From Onchocerca volvulus (taxonomy: Eukaryota > Nematoda > Chromadorea > Rhabditida > Onchocercidae): a stretch of 64,000 nucleotides of DNA. Below the pieces are notes generated by a model. The model searched no databases, was not told where the DNA came from, and saw nothing but the letters and a program-made list of their open reading frames with translations. Where the stretch lies: contig HG738138.1 of assembly GCA_000499405.2 (NCBI GenBank), forward strand, positions 5,136,193-5,200,192. Direction: 5' to 3'. Positions 47,001-59,600 of the stretch are shown here, piece by piece (positions within the stretch are counted from its first letter, which is position 1; each line of letters starts with the position of its first letter). Both the position numbers and the translations under genes were made by a program.

Positions 47001-50000
47001 CTCGATATGAGCCAAGCTGGACAGTTGTAGCTGGTGATTTACCCAGGTTTGTTTGTAAATTTATGTAAATGGATTACTTTAAAATTTTTTGTTTTTTTTC
47101 AAAATTTGACAAAGGTTTCTGTATTCTTCAAACTATATTTCTGGATAGATTTGACTGACCATCAAGCAGATAAACTTGTTAGTGACTGGAACTTAGATAA
47201 TCTGCGAGCGCTATGACAGTCTCATTTTAAATTTAACCAAACGCTCCAGGACAGCGGAAGGATGTTTCAGAAGAGGAGGCATCGGGGAAAGCGTGAAAAG
47301 TGAAATTACAATATATAGAAAATTATTAAATGAAACAAAGTTTTGAAATTTAAGAAAGATTGGCAGGTGGTGGTAGAAATAAAAAAAGTCATAAGAAGAG
47401 GAAAAACTATCCAATTTTTTCGTAAATGCATTGCTATTTAGTCCATTGTATCAAATGAATCAGTGGGAAAATGGTTTTTTTGTTTGAATAAAATTTTTTC
47501 CGATATAAATGAGCCTTTTTTCCTTGGTAAAAATTTTTTCCAATAAAAAATTCCTTACACTCACAATTTGCACTTTTTTTTTCTCTGATGTTTAGTGTGA
47601 TTGAGGAATCGATTTTGAAATTACTTCAAGAAATTAAGGAAGAGTCTGTGGATTCCAAAAGTATTCATATTTCGGGATTTATCAGGATATAATTAATTTA
47701 CGGATATATTATATTTATTTCTTTTATGGTTTCAGAAAAAAAAATTGAAAATAGAACAAAGAATAGAAATTCGAGAAATCATATTTTAATGGGAAACCAA
47801 AAAAAAAAAAGATTGAATTTCATCACTAAACATCTTTATTCATATTTTATCAGACTGATAATGATTAAACTGCTCGGTAACGTCTTTTATAAAATTACTG
47901 AATTCAAATTGCTGCTAGTTTTTTCTACATTGTTTGAAAATAAAAAATTCACTAAAGATGGAGATTGTAAATTTAGAAATGAAAAAATAAAATAAATAAA
48001 CAGAAAGGTTTTGAATAATTTAGGCATCTCACTCGTAATGGAGTGTCATTTTCGAAACAACACTACGAATTACTGCAAACAAGTGGCGCATATAATTTGC
48101 AAATTCGGCATGTTGTTTTTCGTCGTGATAATGGGAAATTCTTCTGCACTGTTCTAGACAAGGAATCTGGAGCACAATATACCGTACAAGCAAATATTAT
48201 TGTCGTTGGTTTGTTTTCGTGCATGATAATTTGAATTTTTTTTCCAGTCTTTTTAATTATTAATAATCTATACTGAAGCCTGATAGTAATGCAGTAATCA
48301 AGATTTTTATCATTCTTCGGGAGTTTTCTTCAATTTTTGCAGAAGTAATTACTGGGTGATTAATTATGACATAATCGGATAGCATTTTTCAATGGTTGAT
48401 TGTAGACTATACTTCATAACTAAATTTAGTAATAAAATTTAATGTGATTTGTATAGATGGAGTGCTTTAAAAGAAAGTATCAGTGAGATGTGAAAGTATG
48501 GTGGTGTTGATAAGAATTTAAAATTTTTAAGTGGTTCAGTTACAAGGCTGGAATGATATTTAGAACCAGGACCTATTCGCATGCTATACGTAATATGGGT
48601 GTGTAAGCGCAGAAGCAAGCAAATGCATTCGTGCGTGTTACATGCATTCAAACTTTACTTATCGGTGAACAATATAATACTTTTTGTGTATTATGAATAA
48701 GTTGGATGCATTCAGCGAAGTGAAGTAAATTGACTGTGAATTGAATTGAATTTTGAGGTATGAGGTATGAATTGCTCCATCTCTCTCGTCCAATTGTCCA
48801 TTCTTGCAACCCTTCTCTTCCTGTCGTCAATTGCCATATTTTGGAGAAAATTAGTTGACGACCATCCTTGCCATTGTATTAATTCTTAGAACTCGTCATA
48901 ACATGCATCTTAAAATGAATTTTAACCATCGAAGGGCTTCAATTGGCAGAAAAATACTATCAATTTTATGATTGAACAAGCTGCATTAAAATTAAGTTTG
49001 TATATTATGATACTATATGCTGGAATTATCGTGTACAAATAAATGTGCAGAACGGAATGTATTTTTCGAAAATTTATTTCCAAAATTCTCAAAAGTTTCA
49101 AATTTCCTGATACATTTTTCAAATCACGAAGATTTCTTTTGTTTATCGATTTTTCCGTAGAAAAAAAAATGATCTTGATTCCAAAACAGATCCAAGTCAT
49201 AAATCATTTAGTAAAAGTGGTTCGGCTTTTTTGTGCCGTTTTCTTGCAGCACCAAAATGATAGAAATCTCGTTTGCAGAAAAAAAATCGTTTTTTTTCTT
49301 GCATCAGATAATGATCTTGATTATCATCATTCACTTTTTTGTTTAGTGTTCTTTTTTGTCAAAGATTAGATAACAAAATATTCCGAAGTGAGCCAATAAA
49401 TTTGTTAATACAATAGCATAATAATAAGATGGAATTTATTGATAAATAGGAACTCAAATCTATAGATTTAACTAATATCTAACTCGGAATGTTTAGTATT
49501 GTATTAGCTAGACTCTCATTATTTGCCTTCTATGTAGATTGCTACTGATTCCAGACGAGAACTGTAGCACTTTTGGAGATGAAGAAGCAACATCTACTTT
49601 TGAAGAGGTGCTTGATAAATTTCGAAGGGCTTTTGAAAACGAATAAAAGAATCTTTCCGACGAGCACTTTGTTACGCAATAAAAATTAGAAATTCAATAT
49701 TGCTGAGAAAAATAATCATAATTGATAAAATTTATGCTTTCTGCAGACACATTTGCCATGAAATTTCGAAATTTTTATGAAAAATTTAGGGAATGCATGA
49801 AGTGAAGAAAAAAGAAAAAATACTTCCAAATAGGAATGACGTGAAAGTGAACTTTTTAGTTGTGAAATTAACAATTTTGAGATGTTGAACATTGCTTGTT
49901 TAATTATACAAAATATTCCTTTTAATCCACAATATTCCCTTTGGTGGAAACAACTTCGGAAAAAAAAGTATCTTTGAATAGTAAGATGCTGGTTACTTAT

Positions 50001-53000
50001 ATCCTCATTTTTATTTAATATCTGGCAAACTTCGAATTCTAATCTTTAAGTTGGGAAATCTAAAAAATTTTTAGCATAGAAAAGGCAGAAATTATGTCAA
50101 ATGAGATTTTTCATTAGAACACTTTCTGAGTTGATTCTAAGAAGACACACTTTTGTAGAAAATTAAAATTGAACGATGATATTTCAATAGTAACAAAACT
50201 TCTTCAGCCAATCGCTAAGAAGCATGCAATTGGTAGAGGTCATTGTGTTTACAACCTCTTAAAGATGACATATGGAGCCGCAATATTTATTTGCTAATAG
50301 CGACTCGCAGCATTTCGGACATCCGAATTACCCACTTATATCCATTTTGTCAACATGAAGCCAACTCTCATAGACGAAAAGTTGCCTGTATATTTTGTTT
50401 GTTGATTTGAACGGGACCATCAAATTCGACCATTTTACTGTTATTTTGGCTTGAAAAGATTTTGTAAAATTCTGCATATTTTTTATACCAATAAGATGAA
50501 AAATCCAAGCAGTTTATATTAATTTATTAGAATTAATGAAAAAACGATAGTCGCTAAATGTGTTCGTATTCCCTAAATTTGGTAAAATTCAGAAAATTTG
50601 CGCAAATTCAAGTGTAAGTGTAAGATTGATAGTTTTCTGTAAGCTTTTCTTGTGACATCGATAGAGACAGAGATGTTTTATGTTAGATAAGGAAGATTAT
50701 TATCGTTGAGAAAGGGTAGAGGTCATTATTGAGTATTATCACAATCTTAACAGCTCCTTTGTTTACACGAAATAAAAACATTCGGATGAGACATGTTGTA
50801 TGGAGAATTAAAAATTTATAAACACACGCATAATTTGGATAGTGCAATAGTAAATTAATAAAACTAGATGGATCAGAATTATTTACTATAGATACTTATT
50901 ATTCTTGTCCTCGTTTCTTTTTGAAGAAGATAAAGAAGTTCTTAAGGACTGTCACCTTTCTAAATCTCCGTCATGTATCTTTCCAAATATGGTCATCCGA
51001 GCACGTTCCATTTTATTCAAAAACAGGTGTGCTCATAATGCCAATAATTATATATACGGAAGCAAGCAAAGGAGGATTGCTGGTAGGAGGTTCATTTTCC
51101 GTGAATAATTACCTTCAGTTGTTCGGAAGAAAAGGATAAAAGGACTCTTTCGTGGATTGCCCTAGAATGAAATCTAGTAACAAAATTATATATTACAATA
51201 AAAATGCATCCCACGCCAATCATATACTTAGCATTTATTAAAAGATGAATTTTGAAAAAGAGAAAGTCGAAGGACTGGTTCCTTTAATTTGTTCGATTTA
51301 AAAGGCCCGGATTAAGGACTAATTTTACATGTTCGTTGATAGTTCTGCGATGAAAAACAAATTACAAACACTTTATTAGTTCAAGAAAAAAAAAAGAATT
51401 GCTAAATATATCCTCCGGAAAAAAAAATTAACTATTTTTTTTGGGTGTTTTGGAGTTAACTATCAATTATTGCATCTCAACAAGTATCATTTATTCAAAA
51501 GTTAGTTACGTAACACGTGATGTCGAACATTTGCATTTCTGGACAGGTCTTTTCAGCTTTCTCCCACAATTGCTTTTTACTTCAAGGGACAAATGCAGAA
51601 GTAGTTAAAACTTTTTAAAGTTACAGTTGCCGTAGGAAACAAGAAAAAGCATATATTGTGACTGAGGTAAAACAGGTGTCTGTTGAACTTTCGCTGACGC
51701 GTAAGTAGCAGAAAATCGTTACGATTTGTCTGAAAAGAAAGTTCGAAGAACTAGCCCAAATCGATGCTTTTTTATAAGATCAAGCTTTAAGATCAAATCT
51801 CTTTAAGATTTTTTTTTTTCAAGCTTTCCCTTTTCTAATAAGGATGCCGAATGACCTTTAAAATATATTAGTAATAACACTAATTATACGAAGTATGATA
51901 ATAATAATAACATCAATTATATTGCTTTTCAAACAGAAATAAATTTCATACTTACCATCATTTAAATAGTAATTAAAGTTTTATTTGCTGATTCTGTTAA
52001 TGAGCAAAGATTAAGAACTCTTAATTAGTTAACTGTGAATTTATACACTAATTAGTTAACTCATAGACAACATTGGTAGTACCTGAAAGATGCTATTTCA
52101 CTAAAACAATTTATCTTGAAATCATTTTAGTGGAGCCAGAAAAGCCAATAATCACTCGGCAGCCATCTGGAGCAGTCCAGGAAGGTGAACTAGTAACGAT
52201 TGAATGCCAAACAACGGGTGGTAATCCACCACCTTCATTTCTGTGGGTTTTCAATAATCGATCCGTAGTACCAGAAGAATGGTATCACGTGAGATCATCC
52301 ATCTCACCCGATCGACCATCCGTATCTATTCTTCAGTAAGTTCACTTTTTACAATTTTTCAAGGATTTTATAATAGAATTCCTATCGATTATTTCTATAT
52401 TATTGACGATCCTCAATCTCGTACCCAGATTTGATGGACAAAAATTTAATTGTAGATGGCGGGTAAATGCAGAAGACAATGAAGCTTATTTAAATTGTCA
52501 AATTCGGAACGAAGCAATGCCGAATGATGAACATAAGGACGCCAGCACAACTCGTTTAAATGCAAGTTATTTTTTTTCTAATTTGAGAAATTATGAATAT
52601 CAATAAGAACGAGCAAATTCACTTTACCAATTTAAGCAATACTTCTTCAGAAGTTATAATTCAGTATGCATCATTAGTAATAAAAGTATCTAACGATTGG
52701 TTCGATTTTTAATTCTGTGCATTCAACATTCAACGTTGCATGTGATCGTACCTGTATTGAAAAATATGATCGTACCTGTATTGAAAAATAATATCCGTTC
52801 TGGGCTGTTTGCTTCCAGCTTCATCCTATCGCATAGACTTACCCGGCTTTTTGCAAACCAGCTGAATAGATTGATTAAATATTTGGAAATAATTTTAGTA
52901 GGATTGATGTTGCAATATTCGATGCCATTCTCTATTTCGCTTATTAAAAAAAAGTCGTTAGTGAAAGCAAAAATAATTAATGATAATATCTCATTAACTT

Positions 53001-55623
53001 CCAAATCCTGCAATTGTAATCCCTCTAAAATCTCAGTTTTAAAACATTTGGTGGAGATGAAACCTTTGTACAAATGACGCATTCAATCGTAATAACCTTT
53101 TGAAATATCAGTAATTGCAATGTTGACATATTCTTAAGGTCAATAACATATATTATGTAATATACTGCTCTCATTTACTTTTCTTTCATTGGTACGACCA
53201 AACGACCCTGAAATGATATCATCGTTCAAAAGTGACCATTAATCAATGAGGTGTCCGCGTATGATTAATATGAAGCAGCAAATATAAATATAAGAAATTA
53301 CTAGGGATCAGTTTTTAAACTCTCACTTTCACTACTAAATAGCTAAATGTTTTTCGGGGATTTTAACAAGATTTGAAAGAAAATCACACAACAAATTTAA
53401 GTCAATTTAATAGTTAAACAGTCAGTGTGACTAACTTAACTTTGTTGAAATTTAGTTTAGATATTCGTTTAAATTTTAAAGTTAATCATATTGACAGCTC
53501 AATCAATAAATAGACTTAATTATAGATAGAATTTTAGGATAAAAAATTATAATTATCTGTAGAGAATTCTTAATGCATTTCATTACAGTTATGTATTACA
53601 CTGATCTTCTTTTTGAAAGAAATAGTCATGCTTACTGTTTAGCCATCATGACACGAATACGAGCATTGTTATTTTTAAGGTATTGTATGGACCACGAGTT
53701 CACGTCGGTCCAATGTACGATTACAATGTGGAAGAAGGAGAACGTGTAGAGTTGACGTGTTCAGCAAATAGTAATCCTGCTCCGTCACACTTCGAATGGT
53801 ACCATATTACAAGTGGTAAATTGAATTTGTCTTTTTTATTGATCATTTACTTCATGTTCATCATAGCTGTCTTTCAAAGATACTATTGATTCCTACCATT
53901 AATCGCTTGAAATGGTACTAAATCAGACTTTTTTGGTATTGCGTGTTGAACCGTCAAAAATCTATGCTGTATTGTTAGCTGTCGTTGTTCGCTTCCCCAT
54001 CAATTATCAGTTTATCACTTTTAGGTGAACGTTTTGCTGGAACAACTTGGCAATTCGTAGCTGAACGAAAACACAATGGTGATTTCCGATGCACGGCAAC
54101 AAATTCTATCGAAAGTGGTGCTGACAAATTAACACTGAATGTTCAGTATGGACCGATCGTTAAAGTTAAAGTGAGTAATCTATTTAAATAAAAATGTAAA
54201 CCTTCTTGTTACCGATTTTCAATCTCCAAAAGTCCTTCATCGATTGTTCTGAAATTTTGTTACAAGGTTGCATTCGAACAGGCGCGTGTTTTTTTTTTTT
54301 TTAATGAATATATCTACTTTAAAAGTAAGTGAGCAGACTAGTTATAAATATTTTCACACGCAAATCACCAAGAATGAACGGCCCTGCAATGCGGCAAATC
54401 ATCCGGTACGGTTGTATGCATAACTCTTCAAGATGCCTGTAATACAAGGTGTAAAACCATTTTACTGATGTACTGGTGGTTGGTAAGCTTTCGATGGTTG
54501 CTAGTTTATTTATTAAATTGAATCAAATTATTACTGTTTTTTTTTTTCCAGGAATGGATAAATCCAGCAGAGGGTGATACAGTAATATTAGAATGCACAG
54601 TTGATGCTAATCCACCAGCTAATTCAATTGTTTGGTCTGGACCAAATGATATTGTTTATGAAGGATCAACCTTGAAAATTGATTCCATTCAAAAGTTTGT
54701 ATTCAATTCCTTATATAAAGTATTCGGAAAAAAATTCAATTAAATGATTAATTATTTTAAAGTTATTCAATTTCGAGTAAAATTCATATCAATCTCTCAT
54801 TTAGAACTCATTCTGGTAACTATACATGTACAGCAATCAATACGTTGATGGTTCGCAGTACGAAATCAAAATCAGTAAAACGGATGGGTCAAGCATTTAC
54901 TGTTATCGATGTAAATTTTTTTCATTTTTCTATTAAAAAAAATATCAACAAAGATACTTGGTCAGAATAGCATAGAATATGAATTTGGTAAATTGAATGG
55001 ATTTAATTTCTAATTTTTCTCGAATTTAATTCTCAATTTTGAAGATTTCAGCAAATCTACTGTTTTCCTTGAATGGCTAATTTTTAGGAATTGGAGAATT
55101 TAAAATCTAGACATGTGGGCATCTTGATTTTGAAAGTCAAAATCTTGGAAGTTTTAAAGAAAAATTAATCTTCGGCCTTTTGTTTCTATGTCTGAATATG
55201 TGAGAAATTCGTGAAAGTTACAGGTGTTGCGTCGACCAGGAGAAGCACTATTAACGGCTTCCAGTGACGTGATTGCAGTTGGAGGTGAAACAACATTAAG
55301 TTGTACAGCGGTTGATGTTGGCAGTCCGGAAGCGGAATATCGTTGGTTAACGCCATCCTCCTCCGGCAAGTACAAAGAACGAAAAACTGCTGTTTACACT
55401 CTTGAACATGCAACACTGGCCGATAATGGTGATTACCGATGTATGCCTTTTAACAGAATCGGCGATGGAATAGAAGGGATTTTGACAATAAAGGTTAGTA
55501 AGATTTTACATTGAATAAGATTCCAAAACTATTTCCAAATCTTGTTGATCTATAAAATTTTGCAGAAAAATGAGATAAAACAAACAAAAAAAAAAAAAAA
55601 AAAAAAAAAATTTTTTTTAAAAA

Positions 55624-55684
<61 letters not shown>

Positions 55685-56590
55685 CAAGAGGAAAAATGAC
55701 TCCGAAAAATTTTGGTTTGTCAAATATTTCTAGTTTAGTTTATATTTGAGTTAAAATATGAATTAATTAAGTTGTTCTCAGTGATTTCTTTCTCTTCATA
55801 ATTACTGATTTGATTGGCAAATGAACAGGCACTTTCTACTAGTGACTCTTCCTCTAACTATATATTATTTGTTGCTTTGATTACTAAAAAAGCTCTGCAA
55901 TATTTAAAAAATATATTGTTTGGCTGCTTGGCATATTAAAATGTAAAATAATAGTTCAAATCGCATTAATCGTTACGATAATGGACACTGCTAATAATAG
56001 TCATAAATATGAAATGATTTAGGTGATTGAGCCATCAAAAATAACTCGTCCATTGCCGGAAAGTCTCATTTTCAACACTGGTGAAACATCCGTCACTTTG
56101 AAATGCGAAGCACAAGGCTATCCAGCTCCACAATTTCAGTGGTTCAAAGATGGACAAGCAATCAACAAAAGAGATAGAAGCAGTTCTCATTGGATGGTCA
56201 GTTCGGAGCAACATCCAGAAAAGTAAGCAAATCATATTAATTTGTGATTTACAGTTCGTTTCAACGATTTTGAAGAAATTACTTAGAAAATCTAAAACAT
56301 TGATAGGTATCCATTTTTTTTTTTCAGCTGTCCGGGAAGTGAATTTTGCTCCGTCACAGTGATTGGGTTTTTGAATTTTCTACAACCTTTGTCATGGAAT
56401 GATAAGGGCAATTACTCGTGCAAATCCAGTAATGGTTTGCAGAAGTTCGTAACTAGTTCGATGGCACTTAACGTATTACATGCACCTGTTATACTTAATG
56501 AAAGATATCCAAGCGATGCTTTGGCTGCTACTGATGTTGGATCTACTGTAAGTTTACAATTCAATGTTTGATGCACTAGCAGATGCAGTA

Positions 56591-56660
<70 letters not shown>

Positions 56661-59600
56661 AAACAAATTATATATATATATATCAGTTTCAAAAAATAAC
56701 TTTGATTTGCTTCAAAATCAAAGTTTGATGTAATTGAGTAACTGATCAGTATGAGGCACAAAAGTCTGATTTCAAAGTTGAATATAATATAGGTAAAATT
56801 TATGTCGAAATATTAATAGTATCTCTGAATATTGAACTGAAAAAATTTGTTCTTGAAAATAAATTTATTTAGGCAAGGATAGTATGTCATGTGTCAGCAC
56901 GTCCTGAACCTGAATTTGAATGGCTCCGAAATGGAAGTGAAATACATGATGGACAGTTCCGATATAGCATACGTAACAGTCGTCTAGATGGTAAAATAGA
57001 TGAGTTTCAATCGATTCTAGAAATTACTGATTCCATGATCCACGACCATGGACCATACATTTGTCGTGCCAGTAACGGTAATGGACAGAAAGAGGAATTG
57101 GTCATTAAATTGCAGACAAAAAGTAAGCTCAATTTTCTAAATTAAATTCAGTACACCGAAATTTATAACATATCTGGATAATTGGGTGAATGCAAATGAT
57201 GAAACCAAGGTCTTAAAAAGTTGAAACTTCTAGATAACGTTTATCATTAGTTTTCTGAACCATCTTGATAATTGTTTGGAGAGTGATGCATAATCTAATG
57301 TATGTTTTCTTTATAACTCATTTTCAGGTATTAGATACAGAAAATTTTTTTTGTATCTCCTCAATACACAGTAGAAAAGTCGTTGTCAGAAGTAAAAACT
57401 CACACAGATTGAATAGTAATTATTGTTAATTTCCGTCAATAACAGAATAATTCAAATATTAAATATGTGTTCTACTATAGGCAAGCCACAAGCTCCTCGT
57501 GATCTTCAGTTGATATCTTCATCACCAACTTCACTGTTTATTGGTTGGCGACCAAGTTTTGATGGAGGCGAAGAACAAAATTTCCAACTCGAATATCGCA
57601 AAGTGAATCCGATAAAAGGAATTCCCGATTCAACGGAACCCGTAGCGATTTACATTGATGGTCGTAACGCATCCTATCTTACCTTATATGAAGTAAATAT
57701 ACCTTATATCTTGGAAAATTTCTAATAGAAAATAACTTGATTATTGATTAAATTTAATTTTAGCTATATCTAGCTACAATGCATTATTGCGATTTTCGGA
57801 GGAAATATTATAGTTCATATTTAAGAAGAGAAAATTGAACTAGGTCAATAAGGAAACTCCAGAAGGTTTCAAATGACAAAATTACTTAATTTATGTGAAT
57901 AACGAGAACCAGGAATTATCCTTACTGGGGTGAAATATTTGTGCATGTTAGGGAGCGAAAGATTCCCTTCCCCAGCAGATGAAGAACTTTAAGGGAATGG
58001 ATTGTTATAATAGATTTTTAAGTTTAGGAATTTAGTTTCGGAAACTGTTGTAATGAGTGTCAGACATACTCACTATGATACAAAAATTTTGGTCGCATTA
58101 TTTCAGGAAGATGAAACTAGTCATCGATCAAGGCGAGCTTTCTCTTCCGCTGTTTACATGGTTTACAATATCAGTTATCTGAATCCATTGAGTACATATT
58201 GGTTTCGAGTTCGTGCGCGAAATTTAATAGGTAGCAGTGACTGGACTCCGGTCACAACGGCGACCACATCGGATGTACGGGAAAGCGCAGCAATTCCTCG
58301 ACCATTAACTCTCTATTACAATAATGCTCAGCAAAAAATTGATTTTGAAGTAGTGATTTTTGGAATTTTTGAAATTTAAAAACTATATACTGCTAATTAG
58401 AATCTATAATCTGTTTATTTTGACGACTTTCTCATTTTTTGTGATTCTGTTTCACCAAATCCGTACTCATCGTTTCAAAGAAAGAAGAAAACTAGTGAAA
58501 TGAGGATTAGCTTACTTAATATCATTCATCAAACAGTAATTTACAATTGGTGACTAAAAGTAATGTCAACTTGCTAAAATTGCTTGCTTCATTTGTCGCA
58601 CATTGTAATTATTTTTTAATTTTCTCAAAATATAATTGAATTTTGTGCAGAAATCCTGAATTCTTTGCTTTTTTTTTTCCTTTTCTCTTTTTTTTTCAGA
58701 CGAAACAGTTAAATGACGATTTATGCGTTTTGCTGCTATTTGCCTCGAATAAAAATGGGCAGGACATTGGAAGTAGAAGTGAAACAGAAGAGCTGAGCGC
58801 AAACTGGCGAGCTATGGATTGTTTTGATCAAACTCCCATCTATGATATACCATCTGCCGATTATTTGAAAGCTCGCTTGTGTCATAAGCTAAATCTTGCA
58901 AATTGCTCGGCTGCTTCAGAAATCATCGGTTAGCTTTGTTTCATGAGGGACTTATTTTAGTTATAAATCTCATGGGAGATAAAAAAATTGCGAGTGATAA
59001 AAATATGAGGAATCCATGAATCCAGTTATTCATTATGGTTTGTCTCATGACATATTAGCAGTCATACATGAACGAGTAAGGTTTACAGTATAAGAATTTA
59101 GTTATTCTGTTCAATTCTCCTACTTACTCGATCACTGGCAATTTAGCGGACCAGGCATGTACTTTTTCTAGTTCTGGAAAGAGTAAAAACTTATGATGGC
59201 TGGGAATTTCCTCTACTGGCTTTTGATGCAATTCAGATGTTTTATCCTGAAAAATAAGATTTAAAAAATAAAAATTCCTGACCTTATCACTTTTAAATCA
59301 TGCATTTGGGTGTGTTGGTGTATAGCGTACTGGTTGTGAGATGTCATACTGTCCAGGTCTTCCGCGTTCGGAACCGCACTGGGTTTGTGTAATTTCTTAA
59401 GCTGCTAATGATGTCCTATTTCTAATAATAGGAAGCATAGGAAGAGGCATAGCTCAAGGGCTTTGATGTATTGAATAAACCTGAAGCAGCAGACCAGAAG
59501 GAGATCGGTGATTCTTCCTGTCACCTGTAGCAGGTGACTTTGATTATTTCGGATGTTTTTCAGTGTCGTCAACTCTTCTGGTTTCCGGCTGGATGTATAT

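Noticed and set aside
49043..49369. 108-codon plus-strand frame in syg-2 intron 3
   Set aside because: Phe/Ile/Lys-rich composition typical of AT-rich chance frames, no domain, no fitting splice sites.
52723..53082. 119-codon minus-strand and 126-codon plus-strand frames in syg-2 intron 5
   Set aside because: They overlap each other, include a 24-base tandem duplication, and show no domain or splice support.
55154..55416. Two minus-strand frames
   Set aside because: They are shadows of the single-exon fifth Ig domain of syg-2.
55542..55733. Lysine-rich open frame
   Set aside because: It translates the long A tract in intron 10 of syg-2.
56363..56400. Possible tiny intron starting GTTTTT in syg-2 exon 12
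   Set aside because: The frame runs straight through and gives the expected Ig strand before NYSCKSSNG, so no intron is needed.
56412..56761. Tyr/Ile repeat frames on the minus strand
   Set aside because: They translate the (AT)n microsatellite and the reverse of syg-2 exon 12.
59312..59385. A functional tRNA gene
   Set aside because: The boxes are present but D, anticodon and T stems do not pair properly; a SINE-like or decayed copy fits better.
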